Source of the DNA: Candidatus Omnitrophota bacterium
GTDB lineage: Bacteria; Omnitrophota; Koll11; Gygaellales; Profunditerraquicolaceae
Direction: 5' to 3'
NCBI GenBank assembly: GCA_028717765.1
Contig: JAQUNE010000018.1
Location: forward strand, 1-14,862
Length of the DNA stretch: 14,862 bases
Positions 7,133 through 14,291 of this stretch are shown in pieces; position 1 is the stretch's first letter, and each line of letters opens with the position of its first letter. Position numbers and translations under genes: made by a program. The notes under the pieces are model-generated. The model did no database searches, was not told the origin of the DNA, and saw only the letters and a program-made list of their open reading frames with translations.

Positions 7133-8260
7133 TTATCCTAAAGTTTTACGGAAACGCAAGGCGCTAAAATTAATTATTATGATTCCTATCACCAGTAAAG
7201 GCAGCAGTTGGATCCAAAGAACATCTATCCCTACGGCTTTTAAAAATATACTCCGGATGATTACCATAAAATAGCGTAAGGGGTTAAAAAAAGTGAGCCA
7301 TTGGATGAGTTGCGGCATATTGGCTATCGGATAGGCAAATCCGGAAAGTAAAACCGTAGGCATATAATAAAGGAATACCGACATCATCGCTTCCTGCTGT
7401 GTTGAAGAGATCGTAGAAATAAATAGGCCTATACCTAAAGTAGTAAATAAATATATACCAGTACAGAATAACAACAATAATGGGTTACCTCTTACTGGGA
7501 TATGGAACCAAACAACACCCAGGATAGTAATCAGGATTATCTGGACCAGGGCGATTACCGCGAAAGGAAGAAGTTTACCAATAATTAGTTCAATCGGTTT
7601 AAGCGGGCTAACAATCAGCTGCTCCATCGTACCGATCTCTTTTTCTTTTACTATCGCCATTGCGGTAAGTAGCAGCGACATCATTGTCACGATAGTGGCG
7701 ATCACGCCTGGCAAATAATAATTTCTCGTAATCAGATTACCGTTAAACCAGGCTCGCGCCCTTAAATCCACACTGGGCACAGCTTTCGAGAGATTGCTAA
7801 TTTGCGCCCTCTGCTTCAAGACATCGTAGCTATATTTACTGATGATAGTATTCGCATAGCCCATTACAATCATCGCGGTATTTGAATCTGAGCCGTCAAA
7901 AGCAAGCTGTATCTGCGCATCTTTTCCGGAATTTAGAGCACGCCCCAATCCACGGTCAATATGAATCACCACGATCACCTTCCCCCGATCAAGCAATTCA
8001 TTCTGTTCCTTTTCACTAAAAATATAGTGCTCCGGGACGAAATATTTGGAAAAGGTGAACTGGTGCAGAAGCTCACGGCTTTCTTTAGTATTGTCTCGGT
8101 CAAGGATAGCAGTAGGAACATAAGTAATATCTCTGTTGGCCGCATAACCAAAAAGAATAATCTGAAAAAGCGGGGTAATAAAGATCACTGTCTTCATCCG
8201 CGGATCGCGGAAGATCTGCTTAAATTCTTTGATCAGAATTGTCAGTGCCCGTTCAAACAT
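7133..8260 (-). CDS. ABC-2 type exporter permease, YbhR/YhhJ-like (second permease)
   Basis: This 375-residue inner-membrane subunit has an N-terminal amphipathic start (MFERALTILIKEFKQIFRDPR), a first membrane helix at about 24-42 and a large periplasmic domain (about 45-180). Five further helices lie near 183-203, 232-252, 260-282, 293-312 and 348-366. The family motif EKEIGTMEQLIVSPLKP (206-222) lies in the cytoplasmic loop that contacts the ATPase. It is homologous across its length to the preceding permease: both have DGSDSNTA/DGSDANTA in the periplasmic domain and SGF.YPI before the last helix. The two should form a heterodimeric channel. The start is 3 bases after the preceding stop, with AAGGTGG as ribosome site inside the upstream gene. 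E. coli YbhR is the nearest well-known relative; drugs, cations or lipophilic compounds are possible substrates but none is shown by the sequence. Confidence 0.9.
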   Translation of the reverse strand: MFERALTILIKEFKQIFRDPRMKTVIFITPLFQIILFGYAANRDITYVPTAILDRDNTKESRELLHQFTFSKYFVPEHYIFSEKEQNELLDRGKVIVVIHIDRGLGRALNSGKDAQIQLAFDGSDSNTAMIVMGYANTIISKYSYDVLKQRAQISNLSKAVPSVDLRARAWFNGNLITRNYYLPGVIATIVTMMSLLLTAMAIVKEKEIGTMEQLIVSPLKPIELIIGKLLPFAVIALVQIILITILGVVWFHIPVRGNPLLLLFCTGIYLFTTLGIGLFISTISSTQQEAMMSVFLYYMPTVLLSGFAYPIANMPQLIQWLTFFNPLRYFMVIIRSIFLKAVGIDVLWIQLLPLLVIGIIIINFSALRFRKTLG

Positions 8261-8263
8261 TGC

Positions 8264-9406
8264 TTAAGCCACCTTTTTGTGAAATCTCCCCACTGCCAGG
8301 CCCAACATTAAAAAAGCAAAAATGCACAGGAATAGCGCTTCATCCCACAAACTGCGCATCCCCCCGCCTTTTAAAAATAATTCCCTTAATACCACGATAT
8401 AATATCGCGCGGGAATAAAATAGGTGATTGCCTGGACGAATTTTGGCATATTAAAAATCGGATAGATGAATCCGGAAAGCAATAAAGTCGGCAACATTGT
8501 AGTCAGGGTTGCCATTTGGCTAGCCATTAATTGCGTCCGGGCAACTACAGAAATGTAAATCCCCTGAGATAAGGCCCCGGTTAAAAAGAAGGCGCTGAAA
8601 ATAAACAGCAAAAAATAGCTACCCCGGAAAGGAACGTGAAAAAGGAACCTGGCCATAATTACCCCCACAGCCAGATCAAAAAAACCAATCACGAAGTAAG
8701 GAATAAATTTACCGATCACTAATTCCGGGGCCTTTACTGGAGTAGAAATAAGCTGCTCCATGGTACCTCTTTCCCATTCCCGGGCAATACAAATCGAGGT
8801 CAATAATGCCGCAATAATCATCAGGATCATTGCCATTACCCCGGGAACAATGAACCAGGTACTAGTGAACCCCATATTGAACCAAATCCTCGGGCGGGCG
8901 TCGAAAGATTTAATCGGGGCTAGGCCTTGCTGCTGTAATGATCTAGTTAAAAGATTGATATTATAAGCAGAAACCACGGAACTGACATACCCCATGGCGA
9001 TAGAAGCGGTATTAGCGTCACTGCCGTCTACAATTAACTGCAGGGGTGCTGCCTTTGCCGATTCCAGGAAATGAGAAAAATCCTTTGGGATAACCAGCGC
9101 CATCATCACTTGCCCCTTATCGATCTGACGTTCGATATCATGGTAATTATCAGTGTAACCGGTAATTTTAAAGTATTTCGAATTTTTAAAATTCAGTAGA
9201 AAATCGCGGGTAAGCTTTGATGAAGCATCCTGGTTCCAGACTAAAGTGCGCACGTGGTCAATATCCAGGGAAAGCCCGTAACCAAATATTAATAAAAGGA
9301 ATATCGGGATACCAAGGGCCAGGCCTAAGCTGCGTGGGTCGCGCTTAATCTGGACGAATTCCTTCCAGGCGATCGCCTTAATTCTTCTTAGGGTTTGCGC
9401 GGTCAT
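8264..9406 (-). CDS. ABC-2 type exporter permease, YbhS-like (first permease)
   Basis: This 380-residue inner-membrane permease has a first helix at about 27-45, a periplasmic domain to about residue 182 and five C-terminal helices. The conserved loop is RGTMEQLISTPVKAPELVIGK (213-233), diagnostic of the ABC-2 exporter family. The gene is a paralogue of the next permease, with the same DGSD motif (127-130) and the same LLLSGFIYPI region (308-317). Its ATG at 9406 lies 29 bases inside the 3' end of the second ATPase gene, so translation is probably coupled. Residue 1 is a sensible start because the charged amphipathic segment LRRIKAIAWKEFVQIKRDP is normal for the family. It should pair with the other permease and the two ATPases, and connect to the HlyD-like adaptor. 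Confidence 0.9.
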   Translation of the reverse strand: MTAQTLRRIKAIAWKEFVQIKRDPRSLGLALGIPIFLLLIFGYGLSLDIDHVRTLVWNQDASSKLTRDFLLNFKNSKYFKITGYTDNYHDIERQIDKGQVMMALVIPKDFSHFLESAKAAPLQLIVDGSDANTASIAMGYVSSVVSAYNINLLTRSLQQQGLAPIKSFDARPRIWFNMGFTSTWFIVPGVMAMILMIIAALLTSICIAREWERGTMEQLISTPVKAPELVIGKFIPYFVIGFFDLAVGVIMARFLFHVPFRGSYFLLFIFSAFFLTGALSQGIYISVVARTQLMASQMATLTTMLPTLLLSGFIYPIFNMPKFVQAITYFIPARYYIVVLRELFLKGGGMRSLWDEALFLCIFAFLMLGLAVGRFHKKVA

Positions 9407-10331
9407 ATTCTTCTATGGAAGAAACAAATACGTCTTCTAACGAAGGAGGTATTTTATTGATATTAAATTCCCCTGCCTGTTCTTTTTGCAATAATTCCTT
9501 TATCCCCGCGATTGCCTTAGGGCTATCATGAGTAACTACGTGTATATTTGACCCAAAAAGTGCTGCTTCTTTAATGCCTTCTATTTTACTTAATTTTTCC
9601 AACCAGCGCTGGGCATCAGGTAATATAATTTCTAATACTTCGCCCTTCATGCATTTAGTCTTCATCTCTTTGGGAGTGCCTTGAGCGATAATCGTGCCGT
9701 GATAAATTAAAACCATGCGGTTACAATTTTCCGCCTCGTCCATATAATGAGTGGTAACGAAAATGGTGACACCCTCGCCAGCCAGCCGCTTGATAATCTC
9801 CCAAAAATTAGCGCGCGTTAAAGGATCCACCCCCGAAGTCGGTTCGTCGAGAAAAAGAATTTTCGGTTTATGGATCAATGCGCACCCTAAGGCTAGGCGC
9901 TGTTTCCATCCGCCGGCAAGTGTTACCGTCAGCCTTGATTCCATTCCTTCTAATCCAGCAGTACGGATAATTTCCGCGAAGCGCTCCTTCTTTTCTTTTT
10001 TGGGAATTTTATAGATGCCGCTATAAAAATTAATATTTTCTTCGATGCTTAAATCATTATAAAGGGAAAATTTTTGCGACATATAGCCGATATTCTGCTT
10101 GATCTTATACTGCTCCTTGATAATATCAAAACCGCTTACTGTGCCATTACCTGAGGTAGGAGGAATGATCCCGCAAAGCATTCTAATAGTGGTAGATTTT
10201 CCTGCGCCATTGGGGCCTAAAAATCCAAAAATCTCGCCTTTGCTAACCTCAAAATCAATCCGGTTTACCGCGATAAAATCCCCGAATCTTTTTTCCAGGG
10301 CCTGGACGCTAACTGCAAGGTTATTCTCCAT
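9378..10331 (-). CDS. ABC exporter ATPase, YbhF C-terminal-half type (second ATPase)
   Basis: The 317-residue nucleotide-binding subunit has Walker A GPNGAGKST (39-47), Q-loop Q86, signature LAGGWKQR (138-145, alanine for the usual serine), Walker B ILFLDEP (158-164) and switch histidine H195 in TTHYMDEAE. About 90 residues follow the ATPase core, including a small C-terminal domain ending in PPSLEDVFV, typical of this exporter class. The catalytic set is intact, in contrast to the partner ATPase, which lacks the switch histidine. The start is separated by one base from the stop of the partner gene. In E. coli YbhF the two ATPase domains are one polypeptide; here they are separate genes. It supplies the energy for the two permeases. 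Confidence 0.93.
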   Translation of the reverse strand: MENNLAVSVQALEKRFGDFIAVNRIDFEVSKGEIFGFLGPNGAGKSTTIRMLCGIIPPTSGNGTVSGFDIIKEQYKIKQNIGYMSQKFSLYNDLSIEENINFYSGIYKIPKKEKKERFAEIIRTAGLEGMESRLTVTLAGGWKQRLALGCALIHKPKILFLDEPTSGVDPLTRANFWEIIKRLAGEGVTIFVTTHYMDEAENCNRMVLIYHGTIIAQGTPKEMKTKCMKGEVLEIILPDAQRWLEKLSKIEGIKEAALFGSNIHVVTHDSPKAIAGIKELLQKEQAGEFNINKIPPSLEDVFVSSIEEYDRANPKKN

Positions 10332-10332
10332 T

Positions 10333-11067
10333 TTAGCTACTTTTCTCTGTTTCTTTGATAATTCGAATAAATGCCTCTTCCAGCGTCTTGGTCTGGCACT
10401 CTTTTTTAATCGCTTCAGGTGAATCGCAACGCAAGAGCTTACCCTTATGCATTAACCCCACCCTGCGGCAGCGTTCCGCTTCATCAAGGTAGCAAGTAGA
10501 ACAAAAAATAGTAACTTTTTCTTTAAGCAAGTCATAAAGTATGTTCCAGAAGTCCCTGCGGGAAACCGGGTCCACACCATTAGTAGGCTCATCAAGAAAT
10601 AATACTTTGGGCGTATGAATTAAAGCACAGGCCAGGCCCAATTTTTGTTTCATCCCTCCGGAGAGCTTACCGGCAAAACGCTCTTTAAAAGGTGTAAGCC
10701 CTGAAAAACCTAATAAACGATCGATAGAATCCTGGCGTTTTTCTTTAGCGACACCGTAAACATCAGCGTAAAAATTGATATTCTCCAGGACACTTAATTC
10801 TTCATAAAGCCCGAAACGCTGAGACATGTAGGCAATAAATTCTTTCAGGCTTTCTGCTTGCTTGACAGTATGTTTATTATAAACCCAGGCCTCTCCGGAG
10901 GTAGGGTCTAAGATTCCGGTTAAAAGCCGCATGGTAGTAGTTTTCCCCGCGCCGTCTGGCCCGACTAACCCAAAAATTTCTCCCTCTTCAACCTCAAGAT
11001 TAAGGCCATCAAGGGCAGTTAAGTTTCCAAATTTACGGACAAGGTTTTCGGTTTTTATTGTTACCAT
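10333..11067 (-). CDS. ABC exporter ATPase, YbhF N-terminal-half type, switch histidine replaced by cysteine
   Basis: The 244-residue ATPase has Walker A GPDGAGKTT (36-44; the Asp is usual for YbhF N-terminal domains), Q-loop Q83, signature LSGGMKQK (135-142) and Walker B VLFLDEP (155-161) with catalytic E160. The H-loop reads CSTCYLDEAERC, so the switch histidine expected at 192 is a cysteine (codon at 10492-10494). The intact partner suggests an asymmetric heterodimer with one canonical and one degenerate ATP site, as in several heterodimeric ABC exporters. The start codon shares one base with the HlyD stop (TGATG) and has no Shine-Dalgarno sequence, so translation is probably coupled. The protein is short and lacks the extra C-terminal domain of the partner. 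Confidence 0.93.
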   Translation of the reverse strand: MVTIKTENLVRKFGNLTALDGLNLEVEEGEIFGLVGPDGAGKTTTMRLLTGILDPTSGEAWVYNKHTVKQAESLKEFIAYMSQRFGLYEELSVLENINFYADVYGVAKEKRQDSIDRLLGFSGLTPFKERFAGKLSGGMKQKLGLACALIHTPKVLFLDEPTNGVDPVSRRDFWNILYDLLKEKVTIFCSTCYLDEAERCRRVGLMHKGKLLRCDSPEAIKKECQTKTLEEAFIRIIKETEKSS

Positions 11068-11903
11068 CAGTCAATCATTATATAAGCATCCGCGGGCATG
11101 CCGGGTTTTAAATCCAGGCTGGAATTATCAACTCTCACCTTAAGTCGATAAACGTATTTCACTCTTTCTTCGGTCGTTTGGATATACTTAGGGGTAAATT
11201 CCGCCTGGTTAGAAAGAAATGAAATCCATCCGTCGTATTTTTTCCCTTTATAGCTATCTGTTTGCACATATGCCTTTTGCCCTAATTTTACCTTGCCTAA
11301 ATCATTCTCGTTTATATAGGCAGTAACCCAAATATCATTTAAATCTACGGCGGTAAAAACCGGCGCCCCAGCCTGTACAACTTCTCCTTGCAAAGCGCTT
11401 TTTACTAACACAAACCCATTGAGCGGCGAAGCCAGGTCCGCCCAGCCTAATTTTGTATTCGCTAATTCCAGAGATGCCTTTAATTGGTCAATATTGGCTT
11501 TATCCGTATCTGACTTGGTTTTCGCGGCATCCCTTTGTTGTGCCGAAATTGCGCCTACCTTAAAAAGATTTTCCGCCCTCAGATAATCATCATGGTCAAG
11601 TTTATACTGGTATTGCGCGTACTTTAATGCCGCCGCGGCTTGCGCCTGCACCTTACTTAATTCATCTTTGTTTAAACGCGCCACTATCTGGCCAGCCTTA
11701 AGCAATATGCCTTCATCGGCAAGAAGCTCCTCTATCTGACCATCAATCCGAAAAGATATGCGCACATCATTGCCTTCGATATTTCCGGAGACCTTAATAA
11801 TTTTATGATTATGGTTATTGGCATGAATAATAAATACTGCTGCTAAAGCAGAGATTATTACGAAAAATAAAATTATTGCGATGAGTTTAACCTTTTTTTT
11901 CAT
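11067..11903 (-). CDS. HlyD/YbhG-type periplasmic adaptor (membrane fusion protein)
   Basis: This 278-residue protein bridges the inner-membrane exporter and the outer-membrane channel. One N-terminal membrane anchor (about 5-27) leads into a biotinyl-lipoyl-like half motif (VRISFRIDGQIEELLADEG, about 47-65). A helical hairpin follows, rich in A, Q and K (about 80-150), then the second lipoyl half (ASPLNGFVLVKSALQGEVV) and a beta-barrel domain (DIWVTAYINENDLGKVKLGQ). The C-terminus, LKPGMPADAYI, is typical of HlyD_D23/YbhG proteins. The hairpin is shorter than in many adaptors. An excellent ribosome site, AAAGGAGG at 11910-11917, sits 6 bases before the ATG and within the last codons of the TolC-like gene, which overlaps by 17 bases. 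The following ATPase overlaps the stop by one base. Confidence 0.92.
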   Translation of the reverse strand: MKKKVKLIAIILFFVIISALAAVFIIHANNHNHKIIKVSGNIEGNDVRISFRIDGQIEELLADEGILLKAGQIVARLNKDELSKVQAQAAAALKYAQYQYKLDHDDYLRAENLFKVGAISAQQRDAAKTKSDTDKANIDQLKASLELANTKLGWADLASPLNGFVLVKSALQGEVVQAGAPVFTAVDLNDIWVTAYINENDLGKVKLGQKAYVQTDSYKGKKYDGWISFLSNQAEFTPKYIQTTEERVKYVYRLKVRVDNSSLDLKPGMPADAYIMID

Positions 11904-13491
11904 ACTTTGCCTCCTTTAACAATTCTCTTCCCATGGTCCTTTCTAATTGCGCCTGAGCAATAAGATAGTCATAAATACCGCTTGCGAGGTTTTGTTCGAC
12001 TTGTGCTAAGGATACTTGGGCATCCAAGACATCCAGATTAATCCCTATCCCATTATCGTAGCGTACTTCGGAAATCTTTAATGCCTCTTTGGCATCCTCA
12101 AGGTTATCTTTCTGCGAATCAATCAGGGTCTTAGCCTTGACTAAATCCAAACAAGACTTTCTCACATCAACAGCTGTCTGATCACCCACATTTTCTTTGC
12201 TAATTAAGGACTGCGCATAGTTGGCCCTGGCAGCATCTACTTTTGCTTTTGTGGCAAAACCATCGAACAAAGGAACACTTACCGCAACACCTACATTCCA
12301 GTTATTGTGCCGGTTATTAAACATATTAGACCAATTATTTGACCTAAAATTGTAGTCGGCATTGGCATTTATCTGTGGAAGCCATCCTGCTTTAGCAAAT
12401 TTAATCGCCCATTTATTCATATCAATGCCCAACGATTGTAAAATCATCTCAGGACGATAAAGATAGGCTTCTTTGAGAAAATCATTTTCTTTGATTTCTA
12501 TTTGAAAAAAGGTAAGCTTATCTTGAACAACGATATTTTCCTGAATTTTAAGGCCAAGTAATTTATTCAGCTCCGCCATAATCAGATCAATAGAAGTTAA
12601 AGCATTGATCAATTCCGGCATGAGCAAAGAAACCTGCACCTTTGACTGCAGGCAGTCGAATTTAGAAGCAGTGCCCTGCTCAAACTTTTTCTTTACACTA
12701 TCATAATGTGCCTTGGCTTGGGCAACTAAATCTTCGGCGATGCGTTTATTTTCATAGGCAAGCAGCAATCCGTAATAAAGCCTCTTCGCCTCTAGTTCCA
12801 CATTTAGCTTAGCAGCGCGTAGCGTTTCCTGCTGTTCTGTTAAGCCGATTTGCATCTGTTTTAAATTGGCGATATTTGCCCCGCCGTTATAAATAATCTG
12901 CCCCAGGGAAACACCAGCCTGATTATTATTTTTATATCCGGCAAAAACACCATAATCCTTTTTTAATGTAGCGGTGGTAGCCGCAGGAAGCACTGCCCCA
13001 TTACGCGTATAGCCAGTATTAAAATTCAGATCCGGTAAAAACTCACTGCGTGCACCCAGGATATTTGCCTGGGCAACCTTAATCTGCTGCTCCTGTATCT
13101 GAATTTCTTTATTATTCTTATAGGCTATAGAAATAGCGTCTTTGAGCGAAGATAGCACCAGAGTTTTCGTAGTTGTTTCTTCGCAGAAAGCTCTGGATGG
13201 ATTAAAGGATACTAGAAAGAAAATTAAAACCACCGACATTCCTACAGTCTTAGAAACAATGCTTTTTAATTCTTTATAAATTACATACTCTTTATTTACT
13301 CTGAAGAATCTGGCATTAGCCTGATATTCGCTCTTTAGAACCCCCTGTTTTTCCAGTTTATAGAGCATACGTTGAAAAACACCGGGCTTTTTCTTTAAGA
13401 GCCTGCCAATTTGTTGTATATAGAATGAATCGTTGGGATGGCTATAGAAAAGCTTTAAAAGTTTAACCGCGTTTTTGCTTAAGTCAATCAT
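11887..13491 (-). CDS. TolC-family outer-membrane efflux protein with an N-terminal winged-helix domain
   Basis: This is a 534-codon fusion. Residues 1-84 form a typical winged helix: a first helix NAVKLLKLFYSHP, a helix-turn-helix from SFYIQQIGRLL through KKPGVFQRMLYKLEKQGVL, a wing around KSEYQANARFFRVN, and a closing YKELKSIVSKTVG. Directly after it comes a signal-peptide-like hydrophobic stretch (85-97) with a likely cleavage after SRA (101) or AFC (103). Residues 112-530 are a duplicated outer-membrane efflux protein: a first repeat from LKDAISIAYKNN, a second from PEMILQSLG, with strands such as GVAVSVPLFDGF (401-412) and long coiled-coil helices. It should form the exit duct of the exporter encoded downstream. 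The signal segment from M85 lacks positive charges, which the fused form supplies through K74, K77 and K81. The start used in vivo (codon 1, M85 or GTG87) is unresolved; no strong Shine-Dalgarno precedes codon 1. Confidence 0.85.
   Translation of the reverse strand: MIDLSKNAVKLLKLFYSHPNDSFYIQQIGRLLKKKPGVFQRMLYKLEKQGVLKSEYQANARFFRVNKEYVIYKELKSIVSKTVGMSVVLIFFLVSFNPSRAFCEETTTKTLVLSSLKDAISIAYKNNKEIQIQEQQIKVAQANILGARSEFLPDLNFNTGYTRNGAVLPAATTATLKKDYGVFAGYKNNNQAGVSLGQIIYNGGANIANLKQMQIGLTEQQETLRAAKLNVELEAKRLYYGLLLAYENKRIAEDLVAQAKAHYDSVKKKFEQGTASKFDCLQSKVQVSLLMPELINALTSIDLIMAELNKLLGLKIQENIVVQDKLTFFQIEIKENDFLKEAYLYRPEMILQSLGIDMNKWAIKFAKAGWLPQINANADYNFRSNNWSNMFNNRHNNWNVGVAVSVPLFDGFATKAKVDAARANYAQSLISKENVGDQTAVDVRKSCLDLVKAKTLIDSQKDNLEDAKEALKISEVRYDNGIGINLDVLDAQVSLAQVEQNLASGIYDYLIAQAQLERTMGRELLKEAKYEKKG
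11910..11917 (-). promoter_or_regulatory. Strong Shine-Dalgarno of the HlyD-type adaptor gene
   Basis: AAAGGAGG on the reverse strand lies 6 bases before the ATG at 11903 and inside the end of the TolC-like coding region. It fixes the adaptor start and allows its translation independently of the upstream gene. Confidence 0.85.
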
Positions 13492-13522
13492 GGTTTTTCT
13501 CTATATATTCTCTTTGCATATT

Positions 13523-13550
13523 ATTATATTCATAAAGCATATAAAGTCAA
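13523..13550 (-). promoter_or_regulatory. Promoter of the exporter operon
   Basis: On the reverse strand TTGACT (13545-13550, five of six consensus bases) and a perfect TATAAT (13523-13528) are separated by 16 bases, the same spacing as in the PagL promoter. Transcription would start near 13516, giving a leader of about 25 bases before the ATG at 13491. Two copies of GCATAT, at 13516-13521 and 13537-13542, lie exactly 21 bases apart, one at the expected start site and one in the spacer. Confidence 0.7.
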
Positions 13551-13579
13551 TATTTTTTTGTATTTTTAGAATTTATTTC

Positions 13580-13608
13580 TTTACAAATCGCTTCTTGCGT
13601 ATTATTCT
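13580..13608 (+). promoter_or_regulatory. Candidate promoter of the exported OB-fold-like protein
   Basis: TTTACA (13580-13585) and TATTCT (13603-13608) are separated by 17 bases and are followed by a short leader with the ribosome site at 13621-13627. The -10 is a four-of-six match. The exporter promoter faces the other way, about 30 bases off, so this 140-base region is a divergent control region. Confidence 0.45.
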
Positions 13609-13620
13609 ATTACCTATAAG

Positions 13621-13627
13621 AAGGAGG
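13621..13627 (+). promoter_or_regulatory. Shine-Dalgarno of the exported OB-fold-like protein
   Basis: AAGGAGG lies 4 bases before the ATG at 13632, a near-perfect match to the anti-Shine-Dalgarno, and fixes this start. Confidence 0.85.
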
Positions 13628-13631
13628 AACA

Positions 13632-14096
13632 ATGAAAGCTATTTTTAAAGGGTTTATCTTTACATTATTTTTTGTGGCTATTCTTTCACTTCCTTGCTTT
13701 GCCCAGGCTTTAGAAGTTAATAGCCTGGTAGATCAATTTAAGCAAGCTACCGATCTTCAGCGGGAACAGATAAAAAAGGATGATTTTGGCAAAGACTTGA
13801 CCGCAAGCGGAATTGTCGCTAACGTTGAAGAATATAATTTCTTTAATGAAAAAAAAGACCTTACTAGAAAATATTTCCGGGTAACCACTACTGAACAAAA
13901 AACGCCCAGTAATACTACCTATCAGGTAAATTTTTTATTTAAAGATTTAACCGCGGTAAAGGATATGAATAAGGGCGAAAAAAAAGAGCTAACTGGAAAG
14001 ATTATCAAGATCCTTGATGAACGCCTGCAAATTTCCCTCTGGTTATACATTGGAGAGCTGTCTGCCGAAGAAAAAGAACTATTCATAACCAATTAA
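13632..14096 (+). CDS. Exported small protein with a probable OB-fold (tRNA_anti-like) domain
   Basis: This 154-residue precursor has a clear signal peptide (MKAIFKGFIF followed by a hydrophobic core, cleavage near CFA|QA or AQA|LE). The mature part, about 128 residues, has the strand pattern of a small OB-fold barrel: LTASGIVANVEEYNFF, KYFRVTTTEQ, YQVNFLFKD, then a lysine-rich turn MNKGEKKELTGKIIKI and a final strand LQISLWLYI. The turn 'kG..v.vtGkI..i' is common in exported OB-fold proteins of the tRNA_anti-like group, but no catalytic residue can be named and the function is unknown. There is no cysteine after the signal peptide, so it is a soluble periplasmic protein rather than a lipoprotein. 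It has its own promoter candidate, is divergent from the exporter operon and precedes the TIGR04073 gene by about 195 bases. No terminator separates the two, so read-through is possible. Confidence 0.75.
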   Translation: MKAIFKGFIFTLFFVAILSLPCFAQALEVNSLVDQFKQATDLQREQIKKDDFGKDLTASGIVANVEEYNFFNEKKDLTRKYFRVTTTEQKTPSNTTYQVNFLFKDLTAVKDMNKGEKKELTGKIIKILDERLQISLWLYIGELSAEEKELFITN

Positions 14097-14291
14097 CCCC
14101 TCCCCCTTTTTCTTCTTTTCCTAATTTATTATTCTGCTTGATATTATTTGTAACCATCTAGTTGTATGCATTATGCATATAAATAGTTTTTTCCCCTACT
14201 AGTGCTTACTATTTGGCATAACGTGAGATAGAGAAAAAATGCTTGACGACAACCATCCTATTTGATAAGTTATCCCATAAAGGAGGCGGAT
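14097..14291. other. Intergenic region before the TIGR04073 gene
   Basis: This 195-base stretch has a pyrimidine-rich start and a near-palindrome, TATGCATTATGCATA, at 14165-14179, where TATGCAT is repeated in tandem; it may be a regulatory site. A weak promoter candidate (TTGACG at 14243-14248, TAAGTT at 14266-14271, 17-base spacer) precedes the ribosome site. No hairpin terminator, riboswitch or small gene is apparent. Confidence 0.4.
14279..14286 (+). promoter_or_regulatory. Shine-Dalgarno fixing the TIGR04073 gene start
   Basis: AAAGGAGG lies 5 bases before the ATG at 14292. It shows that translation starts there and not at the upstream in-frame TTG at 14262, which would add ten residues without a ribosome site. 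Confidence 0.85.

Noticed and set aside
7133..9406. Recent tandem duplication of the two permease genes
   Set aside because: The proteins are clearly homologous but diverged along their length, and paired YbhS/YbhR-type permeases are an ancient arrangement. No near-identical DNA repeat is present.
14262..14291. Ten-residue N-terminal extension of the TIGR04073 protein from a TTG at 14262
   Set aside because: No ribosome site precedes the TTG, whereas AAAGGAGG precedes the ATG at 14292, and a normal signal peptide begins exactly there.
14097..14291. Riboswitch or structured leader upstream of the TIGR04073 gene
   Set aside because: I could not align this region with any known riboswitch core, such as the cyclic di-GMP classes, and saw only short A-T pairing.
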